Shown piece by piece: positions 11,075 through 23,100 of a stretch of 64,000 nt of DNA. How positions within the stretch are numbered: position 1 is the stretch's first letter; each line of letters opens with the position of its first letter. A model generated the notes under the pieces. That model saw only the letters and a program-made list of their open reading frames with translations, made no database searches and was not told where the DNA came from. Source of the DNA: Flaveria trinervia (taxonomy: Eukaryota; Streptophyta; Magnoliopsida; Asterales; Asteraceae); contig CM046447.1 of assembly GCA_025506515.1 (NCBI GenBank), positions 92,276,032-92,340,031 of the forward strand. The letters run 5' to 3'. Made by a program: the position numbers and the translations under genes.

Positions 11075-11963
11075 TTTCTTTATCCGCATAGATGTAAATA
11101 AATGATAATAATAAGACATGCTAGTTGATTCACTTGGTTTTTAAAAACAGAGCATGATGGGGGATCCATCGGTGAGAAAACTATGACCATATCTTGAAAG
11201 TTATCTATCATATTCAATTGGATCTCAACTCCATTTACCAAAAACCTATTAGTGTCTCGGCTTGGTGGTGATGCGACTTACCAGCGGATGAAGTTAAGTT
11301 CGGCCGGATATATAAATCCGTATAAGGTAAGTATAAAGGTGTGGAGGTTGGTTTGTTGGTCATGGTAAAGTGGGTTCAAGCTGGGGTTATGCTAATTAGT
11401 TATCATGGTCTGCAACACCAAGCGATGGCAACTATTGGTTTGTGACGACGGAAACACAGGATCGTTTATGTAATTAACTCTAATTTAATCTAATACTAAT
11501 AGAAAAGTATACTATAAGACACATATCACTTTCTTCTTTAATTTTCTTATTGTTTTCCGCCTAAATGTATATACCCATTCACCTATTTATGTATTTTTTT
11601 ATCGTGTTATTGATTTATTTTTAAAATTTAAGTTTAAGTAAGGGTTTGTAAGTTACACCTTACATTATTTTATTAGTTACACCCTACTCTATTTTATATA
11701 TCAGTTATGTTTGACCAAAAAATATTGTTTTTATTAAATTAACTATAACAAATGCATTGTTAATAATCTTCAATAAGAGGTGGATAATTTAATTTAGTTT
11801 ATACGATAAAATTAGTAGATAGTTCTTATTTATTTAAAAACTTTTGTTAATAAACGTGAGTTCCAATTATAATTGATTTATTATACTTAACCACATTATA
11901 TTTTTTAACAGTTCAGATCAATATATACCTATTAATTAACCCATTTTTAGCTATCAAAAAATA
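11075..11963. other. Intergenic, no recognised gene
   Basis: AT-rich sequence. The slightly more GC-rich 11100-11470 part shows no long frame or family match that I can recognise. No RNA gene seen. Confidence 0.6.
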
Positions 11964-12426
11964 AAAAATAAAGATTAAATTACCATTTGCATCCTGACGT
12001 TTGTTCATCTTAACCACTTGCATCCCTACGGTTTCAAAATTGCCATCGGCCCCTGACGTTTCATGTTATCTTCATTTGAGTCTATATGTGTCATTTTTAT
12101 CTCCATTTGAGTTTAAATGAGTAACACTGTTAATGTTTTAGTTAACATTGTTATTAAAATAAAAAAAACTACCCTTAATATACCATCTAGAACAAACCAA
12201 CAGCTTAAGAACACGTACAACGTGCATCAACACTTGTACCCCACTCTGCACCCACCAACACCACCTTTGTAAAAGAGTCCACCATCTCCACTACAACAAC
12301 ACTCTTCACTCCCACTACAACTTTCACACCACAAATCTCCACAACCCTAATCCCACCACCGCAAAATGCCACCAACAACCACCACCCACCACCGCATCGC
12401 TGCCGTCCCCCTCCTCCTCCACCGCG

Positions 12427-12663
12427 GATCCTTCGGTGCTTGATGTGGGGCAAAATTTGGTGGTACCGTTGCCGTGTGTGTGCTTTAATGGGACTGAAAC
12501 TCGATGTCGGCGGTTTATATGTCGTATGTAGTGAAATCGGTGGATACGTTGGCGGGGATTGCGATGAGGTATAAGATGATGACGACGGATCTTATGGGGG
12601 TTAATGTGTTAGGGAATGCGGCTATTGAAGATGGTGATATTCTTGCTATACCATTATGAGGTA
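12427..12663 (+). pseudogene. Captured fragment of a LYM1/LYM3-type LysM protein gene
   Basis: Translation from 12427 gives DPSVLDVGQNLVVPLPCVCF, then NGTET. After a frameshift (12502-12521), 12522-12655 gives SYVVKSVDTLAGIAMRYK and a C-terminal DGDILAIPL. This is the linker and a LysM module of plant GPI-anchored LysM receptors (LYM1/LYM3/CEBiP type), which bind chitin or peptidoglycan outside the cell. After it comes GAGGTAATAG, resembling the donor site of an original exon end. There is no start, no signal peptide, and the frame is broken, so it is a captured fragment. Confidence 0.75.
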
Positions 12664-12837
12664 ATAGTTTGTGTAAAAAAGGTGTTTTGTGGATTTTGTT
12701 AAAAAAAATGAATCTTGAGGTTCTGTTGTGCACGTGTCTCCTCAGCCTCAAATGCCCTAATCCCCTCCACCCAAATGCATCCCCTCTCCTCTTCTATATC
12801 ACCACTGCAACCCCATCTAAATCCGTACACCCTGTCC

Positions 12838-13190
12838 TCAACCCCCAATCGGAGTTCTCAATCTCCGACGACATAACCACCTCCGATTTTGATCATGAAG
12901 ACCAAAATCCAACCTAATTACTCATACATGCCATGGAATTTCAGCAACATCAGCACCGTAAGTGACGATTCCACTGCATTCAGCGACTGCAACAGCGACG
13001 AACAGGCGAATTCTTGACGACGTCGTCGAAGAGTCGGCGTCTGCTCCTATCATGCGCCACCGATAACTCCGACGACTAATCCAACAACTGGTCTCCGGTC
13101 TTTAAATCTACAGCAATCGATGATCAGAAGCAAGCAGCGATGGAGATTCGTTTGCTAGCAAATCATAAACCGGAGAACAGATTGATGGGT
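12838..13190 (+). pseudogene. Captured fragment of an armadillo-repeat (PUB4-like) gene
   Basis: At 13105-13193 the frame reads STAIDDQKQAAMEIRLLA and continues NHKPENRLM, the start of the first ARM repeat of plant PUB4-like/At3g01400-type armadillo proteins. Upstream in other frames are SRRLLLSCATDNSDD (about 13030-13075) and RLIQQLVSGL (about 13072-13102), which belong just before that repeat in the same family. At least two frameshifts and stops intervene. Downstream of 13195 the similarity ends in a Gly/Trp-rich low-complexity frame. By family these proteins are protein-interaction or ubiquitin-ligase components; this piece is non-functional. Confidence 0.72.
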
Positions 13191-13896
13191 GATGGTGGAT
13201 GTATAGAAAAGAAGAAGAAGAAGGTGTTGGCGGTAGCATCAATGGGTGGTGGGTGTGGTGTCGATGGGTGGTGGTGGACTGGTGGAGGTAGACAAGAAGA
13301 GAAAAGGTGGGTGGTGGTGTTATTTGGTGGAGTGGGTTGTGTTTATGTTTGAGAGAGAGAAAGTAAGTATGTTTATGGTGGTCAAAGAAGAAGAAGCAGA
13401 AGATGTGGGGTCCCACAATTTTTTTAGTTTTATTTTAATTTTTAGGAGTATTTTAGTCTTTTTATGAAAAAATTAACGGAAAAACTAACGGTGTTAAGCT
13501 TTTGGATACAAATGGATACAAAAGTGAAACGTGAGGGGCCAGATGGCAATTATGAAACCGCATGGATGTGAGTGGTTAAAATAAACAAACGTTAGAGATG
13601 CAAATGGTAATTTACTCAAAAATAAAATAATACAGTTGCTCCCTCATAACTTATGAATGTTTACGAAGTAATAAAATTATATAATATTATATACCTGATA
13701 CTATACTGAAAACATCCAAAAGTACTTATTAAAATAGAAAGATAGTAATTAATATATGATAAAAACTTTGTCGGATGTTGATAACATGTATATTAGTTAG
13801 TGTAGATAACTACACAACTAAACATGTACAACTTCTTAAATTTTAGAAAAAAATATGTAATTTTGATTGTTCGACATGACTGTTAATCGCAAATCA

Positions 13897-14590
13897 TAGG
13901 AGTGTTCGTTGGTTCGGTTATCGGTTTGTTCAAAAAAAATTAGGCATAGCCGAAAATCGAACCAAACCAAATTGGAAATATGGCTAACCGAATTGAATTC
14001 AATTTGGTTTGGTTTTAGTTAATAAAAAAACATAATTCAACTAAAAAAACAAATTTACCATTTGTCTTTTCATTTCATATACATTTATTAGAATCACCAT
14101 ATACATTTATTAGAATCACCATTTGTTACCGAGTTTAATTAATTTTTACTAGAATCACCATTCATATACATTTATTAGAAATACATACCAATATATAAAC
14201 TCCTAAAATGATAAGAATTTTGTTTTTAAAAAATACAACCAACCAACTTTACCAATATGAAAGTTGAGATTTAAGACCAAGTTTTGATGTGTAGGGACAA
14301 GATAACATATATAAATTTTGTTATTGGGCTAAAACAAAACCATTTATAAAAGTTTAGGCTTATGTAATTAGGCTAAACTTACAATTATAAAAATATATAT
14401 AAATTATAACATATTGGATTCGGTTAATTGAATAAACCAAATTATAAAATTACATATAAACGAAAACCAAAACGAAACCGAATTCACTATTCGGTTCAGT
14501 TAGGAACTAAATTGAAAACTAAATTCATGATTTGGTTCGATTTTTTTTGTTACGAATACACATTGGTTTTCGGTTTTTTGCACACCCCTA
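13897..14590. mobile_element. Non-autonomous hAT-like element (694 bp)
   Basis: Ends TAGGAGTGTTC and GCACACCCCTA form imperfect inverted repeats (8 of 11). The flanks GCAAATCA (13889-13896) and GCTAATCA (14591-14598) match in 7 of 8 bases, the TSD length of hAT transposons. Subterminal regions are full of GGTTCGGTT and AACCGAA(A) motifs in both orientations, common in such elements. No transposase frame. Confidence 0.7.
14077..14182. repeat. 22-bp tandem repeat inside the hAT-like element
   Basis: Two adjacent copies of a 22-bp unit containing ACATTTATTAGAATCACC (14077-14122) and a third degenerate copy at about 14156-14182. Confidence 0.85.
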
Positions 14591-14598
14591 GCTAATCA

Positions 14599-15899
14599 TG
14601 TTACGTATGTTAATTACATCATCAAGTTACATTATATTTGTGTATCATGTTAAAGTGGGTAATTCTAGGTATTTGTTAAAAATATATTTACTTAACTGAA
14701 ACAATGATTGTCAAAACATTAGTTTTAAGCTCCTTAAAACTCTGATATGTTTTGATTGAACATTTATTTATGTTATTATGAGATTCATATTGTCATGGTT
14801 GTTGAAAATTAGCCGGTATAAAAATAATATATGTTCATTTATATTTGTAATTTGAATTTTGACTTACTATCATCTTTTGGGTTAACTATTTGATAAGTAT
14901 TTTATTATCATACCGAAAGACATGGACTATGGACGGATATAATGATTCAGCCTAATAATACACTATATAAAATTTCTATTGTATAATCTCGTGTACTACA
15001 CGAGTCTATAATATTTTGTTCAGTGTGATAACAAATGTAAAATAATTTATTTGTGGGCAAACTCATATATTCAAACGAAACCTATAGGTGCCCTATTTTG
15101 ATGTAAATATATGTTTTATATTAAGAGTGATAATTTGTAAGTGATTGTGAGTGAATTAGAGAAAAATATTATAATGATTGTATCGAGATTTCTTATATTT
15201 GGGTAAATATGGTACAACCCTCATAATATTTTTAATATTTTTAATATTTTTAAATGTAAAAGTGAGTGAATGTAAGTGAAGGTGAGAGAAAATGTAATAA
15301 TAAATGTATAAATATGTTATTTAATTGAAAAAGATAGTAAAAAATTACGTTTTTAATATAAACTAGACTAAAGACCCGTGTAATACACGAGTTCAATATT
15401 AAAAATTGCTTTTGATATAAAAGGTTCTTAAGTCATAAAATACTTTATATATAAGTTTTTATATTCAATTTTTAAAATCATCTATAATGATATTAATAGC
15501 TATTAATTTATCAATGCTTATAAGTCTAAATAATATATAATATAAAATAAAATGAACTTATAAATAAGAATTGTAGGTGATAAACAAATTATATTAAACA
15601 TGATAACATCTATAAATATCCGAAAACTTATTTATATACAAAATTTGATGTTTTATTTGTAATTTAACCATCATTGCCTAATATTAATAATTTTAATTAA
15701 TTTCTACTCGTAACTCAAAATAATACAATTAGTGCTTGAATCGGTACCAGGGACCAAACATGTAATGATTACACAAAAAATTGGACTATCTTTGTGATTT
15801 TTAAAGTTGGGAACCAAAAATGCAACTTGATTAAACTATAAGGACCTATGCAATTTTCTCTTTTTGTTGAGCAAAACATAAATCATTTTGTGCTAACAT
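14599..15899. other. AT-rich intergenic DNA with hairpins, no gene seen
   Basis: No coding signal. It contains a perfect 8-bp-stem hairpin CTCGTGTACTACACGAG (14987-15003), a related palindrome CGTGTAATACACG (about 15377-15389), and AT-rich blocks around AGTGATTGTGAGTG (15140-15340) that resemble 55030-55470. Confidence 0.6.
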
Positions 15900-16571
15900 C
15901 AATTTGTCACACCCTGACGATGACGAAATCATCAAGGCAGACGAATGTGAAACGATTGTTCATAGCACATGGAACTAAATAAGTTGGAATAATATTAAAT
16001 ATCATTTTAATTGAACATTACAAGACAATTAAATCATTGCAAAACAAACAAGATATAAACAATAACATAAAATTTTCAATAAACTAAGTTCAAGTCCTAT
16101 ATGAGTACGAAGAGATCCTCAAGTATCAAACCTGAATATGTTAAAAATAAAGGGTAAACTTTGAAAGTTGGTTAGTTTCCATGGGTTAAACATACATACA
16201 TACATACATACATATGTATATACATATATATATATATAAGATTTACAAGTAGCAATTCATGTCAATGGTTATAAATTATTCAAGTTTATAGAACACATAT
16301 AGCTACAATCAAACCTTGACAGATTACAAGATTATAATATTACAAGATTAAATGATTAGCTAAGTGTACTTGGATTAACCAAGTAGGCTTGTTAGGCCCA
16401 TAGATCTATGACGTCGCCAGGCTATTAATAACTAATGATTGTCAACATATAATGTATCTCATATAACACTTACAATAATATCAATAATCATGACAAAAAG
16501 GTAAAGATGAATTGTGTGTGCATTTATAAGTATCAAGATGTTTACAAGTGTAAGTTTATAAGGTTAACACG

Positions 16572-17370
16572 TATAGAGATTAATGAAGAGGCTAATGCAA
16601 CCTAAACATCATATGTCTATCCTGCATGCAGCATAAGTGCATTGAAGAAGAATGCTTAGGAAGTTTTACCCATGCAACAGAAAATACTCTAAGTGTGAAA
16701 TATTCCGAAGCCAAGACTAATATCTTCTGAAGCCAAATATGAAGTCTTCCGAAGCCTCTGAGGCAAAGTCTTCCGAAGCTTCAACTCATGAAGACAGATT
16801 TCTTCCGAAGACTTTTAACACATGCTTTATTTGATGTATTTTTCCATAAAGCTGGACACCTTTCCGCTGCACCTCTGTAAGGTCACCAACTTACATGATT
16901 AGGTGAAAAGGTCCATGCTTTTGGTAACTGTACATTGAGGTCTTGAGTCTGTAACTTTCTATTTCATGTACTTTATCCTTTTTGTAATAGATAAAGATGT
17001 GAGCTATGGCATGTCATAGTCACTAGTCAAAAGGCAATCAGCCTTTTGACTTTACAATTGATTTTGTTTTGTGTCTAGTCAATTGTATCCAGCTAGCTTT
17101 CAAAGTATAGCCGGCTGTAGGATGTAGTATAAGTATCTCATGTTCTTGTATCTTTCCATTATGCTTTGTAACACTTGTAATAGAACATAGAGAAAGCAAT
17201 ATACTACATTCTTGAAAACCATATACTTGTGTTCTTTGTGTTCTGTCTCTTACATTACTTGTGTTCTTAGTGTCTTACTTTGGTTAATCCATTCATACTG
17301 TTTGATTAAGTTTAGTTAATCTCCTCTTTGTGTTTGTGTTGTAACTGAACCCCCCTTCAACGATCCTGTA
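16572..17370 (+). repeat. 5' LTR of element 4 (799 bp)
   Basis: Starts TATAGAGATT (a probable TG-to-TA change) and ends CGATCCTGTA (the 3' copy ends CGATCTTGCA). U3 carries CTTCCGAAG motifs between 16690 and 16815. A block around CAAAGTATAGCCGGCTGTAG (17101-17120) precedes the TATA box and is shared with the LTR of element 2. Confidence 0.92.
17128..17135 (+). promoter_or_regulatory. TATA box of element 4 LTR
   Basis: TATAAGTA, 8 bases after CCGGCTGTAG. The internal R-U5 copy starts at the equivalent of 17159-17161, about 31 bases downstream, matching an expected start site. Confidence 0.7.
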
Positions 17371-17372
17371 TT

Positions 17373-17384
17373 TGGTATCAGAGC
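17373..17384 (+). other. Primer-binding site of element 4
   Basis: TGGTATCAGAGC, complement of initiator-Met tRNA 3' end, two bases after the LTR. Confidence 0.95.
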
Positions 17385-17454
17385 ATTTCAGGCTCTTGAT
17401 ATAAGATCTCACCATCTTAAGATCCCTCACACACACAAATACTAACCTTTTCAA

Positions 17455-20105
17455 ATGGCAACCATTTCCAAGACTGATATGGAAACTGGAACCATGAACA
17501 AGTCCCCATTGATCACTCTTGATGAGTTTGACACCTGGTGTTTAAGAATGGAAGGTTTCATCAGGTCTCTTGATTCAAGAATGTGGGAGTCTATTGAGAA
17601 TGGACTTTCATACCTAGCACCCCTCCTGCTACTGGTGCTGGTATGATCCCCAAAGATGTGGCTAACTACTCTGATGAAGATAGGAAGAGAGTAGAGATTG
17701 ACAGAAAAGCCATAACAGCCCTTCAAACTGCCCTTCCAAACTTTGTATATAGAGGTTTCAAGAAGTGCAAAACAGCCAAGCAGCTGTGGGATGCACTGAA
17801 ACTGATGTATTTGAAGCCAAGAGAACAAGAAGGATCTCCTGAAGCAACAGTTTGAAAACTTCACCTTCAAAACAGGTGAGACCATGACTCGGCAGTACTT
17901 CAGGTATGTTGAGATTGTGGATACCCTAGTGGATGGAGGAGTCTCTCTTGAGAACAGAGACATTGTAAGGAAGTTCATGTCCTCACTTCCTAGGCAATGG
18001 ACACACTACTGTGTGGTGATCAAGAGAACTGAAAATCTCAAAACTCTTACTCTGACAGAGTTATATGAGATTCTCAGTAGCTACCAGATGGAGATGAACA
18101 TGCAAGGTTCATCTGGCAACTCCAACAATCAAATGGGTTCAGCCCTACATGTGGTTGAAAGGGACAACATAGAACCTAAACATCATCTCATATGCTACCC
18201 TGAAAACTCACCAAAGGGTCCTTTCATCACCTTCCTAGAGACACCAAGAGAGAACTACACTCAAGGAAGCCCATTCCAAGAGACAAGCTCTTCTCAAGCT
18301 TTTATGTCTTCTGATGAAAGCTATGGCAACTCTCTTTTCACTCTTGAAGACCTGGACTGTATTCATCCAGATGATATGGAATACATGGAAATAGTCCAAC
18401 AGATGGCTCTTCTCACTCATAGAGCAAGAAGTCTACAAGAGGACTGTAAGGAAGTTTCCAAGCAATGCAACCAGTGGAAAGTTTGGCTTGGACAAAGGCA
18501 AAGTCAAGTGTTACAACTGTAACTTGATGGGCCACTTTGCCAGAGAGTGTAAGGTAGCTAAAACAAATGGTGGTCAAACACAGTCCAGACCAAACTACAC
18601 TGACAAAGCTCTCCAGGATGAGAAGTCGGTTGTTGTTGCTGTCAAAGAAGGAGGATTTGACTGGAGCTTTCAAGTGGAAGATGCTTCTCCTAACCAAGCA
18701 TTGATGGCAGATAATGATGAAGCCAAGGTATTGGAACATCTCTGTACTCCTGAATGCATTGTTAAAGTTAATAGATACAGGTCCTATAACCTGGAAATGA
18801 GATCTGACCTTGAGTCCTTAAACATTTTAAAATCTGATTTTAGAAAGTCTGAAAATGATTATATAGAGGACCTTGAGAAAACCATTTTAGTTCTAAAACA
18901 TGAACCACGGATTTTAGGACTCAAATCAAAGATCTCATAACCAAGTTAACTGAGTGCCAGGCTGAGCTTCTAATCAGCAAAGCCAGGGTAGAAAAGAGTG
19001 TTCTTGAAGAAGAGACCTTCAAGAACATGATATCCTCATCCCTTCACAACAAAGTGTGCTATCAAAACAGGCAGGGACTGGGATCCAATGAGATAGCTCC
19101 TCCACACACAATCTGTTCGTAAGATCTTCTAGGTGTGGAACTTGTGAAGATGAGATTCCTCTTATAGATCCTATAAGTGAAGAGGATGAAGAAGAGAAGA
19201 GTGAAGAGGAGGATTCTAAGAAGGGCCACTATCCTTCTGAGGAGAAGAAGAAGACTGTGATGACCAAGTCCATGAGAACGAACTTGATCAGAAAGAGCAA
19301 AAGAAAGGCAAGGAAGGCTCAAGAGATCAAGGCTACTTTTGACTCTAAGCAGAAACAAGTTTTCATCTATGTAGAGTTTAAAGTGGTAGGGACTAAAGAC
19401 ATCAACTAAAACTCTTCTGCTAAGAGTTTTGGTTCTTGTTCAACTCAACTCAGCAACAAGAAGAAAACTGATCTACTATGTACCACTGCTGCATAGCCTG
19501 GACCATCAAACTCCAAGAACAGTTCCCAGCCCAAAGGAACTGTCTCAGCATCTACAAAGATGAAGGTGGAGAAGGGATGTGATCAAAGAAAGTCTTGTTC
19601 CCAGCAAAAGACTCTTGTGAAGAAGAAAATGGTGTGTGTCATGTGTGAAAGTACCTTTCACATTGCTAAGGATTATCCATAAAATCCTAAAGGTACTGTC
19701 CATATGACCAGTACAAAGACTTCAAAGAGTTCTAAGAAGATTCAAGCTTCAAAAGGAAAACCTGTTTCCTTCGGAAGCTCCAAGTCTAAGAAGAAGGGAA
19801 GTGGAAAATTACCCTCGAAAGAGAAGTTGGTCTCGGAAGAAAGGAGTTCTTCCGAAGCACTGAAGTCTGCTGCAGTGTCTGCAGAATCTTCCGAAGGTTC
19901 AGTCGTCAAAACTTCCGAAGTTCAAAAAGCTTCCGAAGTTTTGAAGATCAAGTCCAAAACTCCAAAGGTGGTGTGGAAGTCTAAGAAAGACCAAGTGCTT
20001 GAGAATTCTTCATCAACAACAGCTCAAGATTTTCTTAGCACAACCATAGGATCTATTACTATTGAATTACCTTCTGTTAATGAGCCCAAGACAAGCAATG
20101 CTTGA
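17455..20105 (+). pseudogene. Element 4 gag (frameshifted), two zinc knuckles, coiled coil, SSE-rich linker
   Basis: The start ATG at 17455 (MATISKTDMETG) leads to FDTWCLRMEGFIRSLDSRMW, then the UBN2 Gag core (17643-18470) with QYFRYVEIVDTL and IKRTENLKTLTLTELYEI. The zinc knuckle CYNCNLMGHFAREC is at 18509-18550. A coiled coil follows (about 18760-19060). A second knuckle CVMCESTFHIAKDY at 19635-19676 has lost its last cysteine to tyrosine. The stretch 19704-20105 encodes a Ser/Lys/Glu-rich linker with repeated SSE from the CTTCCGAAG motif. Frames break at about 17640, 17855, 18500 and 18940. It would form the particle; this copy cannot. Confidence 0.83.
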
Positions 20106-20162
20106 GTTTCCAAATGTAACTAATAATTTTCTTTGTGCAGGGATAGCTAAAGACAAACAAAA

Positions 20163-23100
20163 ATGTCTGGATCATTGATAGTGGCTATTCCAGGCACATG
20201 ACAGGCAATAGGTCACTACTCCAAAACTTTGAAAGAATTGATGGAGGACTAGTTGCCTTTGGAGGAGATGAAGGTGGTTACATTTCTGGAAGGGGCAAGG
20301 TCACAAATGGTAAGCTCAACATTGATAAGGTAAACTTTGTCAAAGATCTTGGGTACAATCTTCTGAGTGTATCTCAATTTTGTGATCAGAGTCATAACAT
20401 GCTCTTCACTGAGCATGAGTGCATTGTTCTCAAGCCTGGTGTGGTCATTCCTCATGAGCATATCCTGCTTAGAGCCACTAGGAAAGGGAACATGTACAAG
20501 ATGGATTTGCAAGAAACATCTCCCTCTGGAGAAGTTTTATGTTTTCTGTCTAAAGCCAATAGGGATGAGTCTTTCCTATGGCATAAAAGAATATGCCATG
20601 TAAACTTTAAGAACATGAACTGATTAATTAAAAATGATTTGGTAACTGGAATACCAAAGAAAGATTTTACAAGTGATGACCATTGTGTTGCATGCCTGAA
20701 AGGGAAGCAACATAAGGTATCTCACAAGCCTAAGGAAAGGAACTCCATCACTACACCCCTACACTTGTTACATATGGATCTCTTTGGCCCCACCAGTGTA
20801 ATGAGTTTAGGAAGGACCTCTTATTGTTTAGTGATCATAGATGACTTTACAAGATTCACTTGGGTTTTCTTCCTTAAAACTAAGGATGAGACTCCTAAGA
20901 TTATGAAGAATTTCATCTTAAAGATTGCGAATCAATCTGATCACAAGGTCAAGATCATAAGATGTGATCAAGGAACTGAATTTAAGAACCAAATCCTTGA
21001 TACATTCTGTGATGAAAAGGGTATTACAAGATAATACAGTGCTCCCAGGACTCCTTAGCAGAATGGTGTTGCTCAGAGGAGACATAGGACACTAATTGAA
21101 GCTGCAAGAACCATGTTGTCTGACTCTAAGATGCCCATCACCTTCTGAGTAGAGGCAATTAACACTGCCTGCTATGTGTAGAATAGAGTTTTAGTAGTTA
21201 AAACTCATGGCAAGACTCCTTATGAACTTTGGCACAAGAGGAAACCTTTCATTGGTTTTCTCAGGTCATTTGGTTGTCCTTGCACCATCTTGAATACCAA
21301 AGATCAAATTGCCAAGTTTTTTGAGAAATCAGATGATGGACACTTTATTAGATACTCTTCTCAAGCTAAGGCTTATAGAGTATACAATCTCAGAACTAGA
21401 GTTGTTGAGGAGTCAACAATGTGACTTTCAATGAACACACACCCTGTGTTGCTGGTTCTGGTCCAGATTGGTTATTTGATCTTGATTTTGTTACCAACTT
21501 TTTAACAAATCATGTGAAAATGTTTTAGGATCTGTAAAAAATTTAATACAGGTGATCCTGATCCAAGATTTGAGCTAAGAAAACCTTCAAGTCATACATC
21601 TTCAGCTCCAGTTGGAACTACTTCTGCAAATGAGGTTTCTGTCAGCACTACAATGACAAACTCAGCTGATACATTGGGGTGCCTTCAAATTCCAGCTCAA
21701 AGGCTCCACAACCAAATAAGAACACCTCAATTGTAGAAGACAACAATGGTGGTGGTGACAGCGACCAAGAATTTCTTGATGCCACTAACCACACCATAGA
21801 TGAGAACATCAATGATGTCACACACTGCTTGGATCAAGTCTCTCTTGAAAAGTGTGCTGATGTGGTGGGAGAAACATCTATGCCAGATCTAAATTTCTCT
21901 AATTTAGATCTTTCTCGGCAACTTGCAGTGATCCCTCAGCTTAGGATCCACAAGTCTCACCCCACCACAAACATCATTAGAGATGTTGTCTTAGGGGTAA
22001 GAACAAGAGGACAAACCCATGAAGCAAATGTTTGTCTTCACTCTTGTTTCCTATCCCAGATAGAGCCAAAAAAAGTTGACGAGGCTCTAAAAGATGGAAG
22101 TTGGGTTGAAACTATGCAACAAGAGCTGCTTCAATTCAAAAGGTAGAAAGTTTGGAACCTTTGTCCTCTTCTTTATGGGAAGACTACCATTGGAACCAAA
22201 TGGGTGTTTAGGAACAAGAAAGATGATAGAGGCATCATCATCAAGAACAAAGCTAGATTGGTTGCTCAAGGATACACACAAGAAGAAGGGATTGACTACA
22301 CTGATGTCTTTGCTCCAGTAGCAAGATTAGAAGCTGTTAGGGTATTCCTGGCATTTACTGCATCCAAGAACTTCAAGGTCTTTTAGCTTGATGTGAAGTA
22401 TGCCTTTTTGTATGGAGTGATTGATGAAGAGGTATATGTCAAACAGCCACCTGGTTTTGTAGACCCTGATCATCCTGATTATGTCTGCAAGCTTGACAAA
22501 GCTCTCTATGGACTGCATCAGGCACCCATGAAATGGTATAAGACACTGTCTAAGTATCTTTGTAAACATGGATACAGGAGAGGTACTATAGATGGAACTC
22601 TCTTCATCAAAGGACAGGGAAATGACATATTGCTAGTTCAAGTGTATGTGGATGACATCATCTTTGGTTCAACTAATCCAAAGCTCTGTAAAGACTTTGA
22701 GAAGCTGATGAAAGACAGATTTGAAATGAGTGCCATAGGGGAACTCAATTTCTTTCTGGGAATTCAAGTGAAGCAAGTTGAAGATGGCATCTTCATAAGT
22801 CAGTCAAAGTATGTTCAGGACATACTCAGGAGATTCAACATGACTGATTGTAAGATTGCTAAGACACCCATAGCTAGAAACCACTCCCTTGGACGTGATC
22901 TTGAGGGGGAATGTGTAGATGAGCACTTATACAGGGCTATGATTGGGTCTCTTATGTATCTTACTGCTAGCAGGCCTGATATCATGTTTGCTACATCCAT
23001 CTGTGCAAGATATCAAGCTAACCCCAAGATGTCTCACCTCATCACTGTCAAGAGGATAAGATACCTCAAAGGTGCATCAACACTTGGTTTATGGTACCCT

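Larger units (their letters stand above)
11973..13617 (+). mobile_element. Pack-MULE-like element with two captured gene fragments
   Basis: Long terminal inverted repeats start GATTAAATTACCATTTGC at 11973 and, reverse-complemented, GAGTAAATTACCATTTGC at 13617. Similarity continues inward about 90 bp strongly and up to about 190 bp weakly. Flanks are perfect 9-bp duplications AAAAATAAA (11964-11972 and 13618-13626), the length typical of Mutator-like elements, though this TSD is of low complexity. No transposase is present. The interior is GC-richer than its surroundings and contains recognisable pieces of two unrelated host genes on the plus strand, the definition of a Pack-MULE. Confidence 0.82.

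Noticed and set aside
12205..12453. Minus-strand Gly/Val-rich ORF of 82 codons in the Pack-MULE
   Set aside because: It is the antisense of a Pro/Thr/His-rich stretch next to the LysM fragment and resembles no known protein.
13108..13416. Minus-strand His/Ser/Pro-rich ORF of 102 codons
   Set aside because: Antisense of the captured ARM fragment and of GGTGG low-complexity sequence.
16690..16815. CTTCCGAAG as heat-shock elements
   Set aside because: Heat-shock elements need TTC and GAA separated by two bases; here the gap is one base, so the spacing is wrong.
17097..17200. tRNA gene near the LTR
   Set aside because: Only the primer-binding complement is present; no cloverleaf could be folded by eye here or elsewhere in the window.
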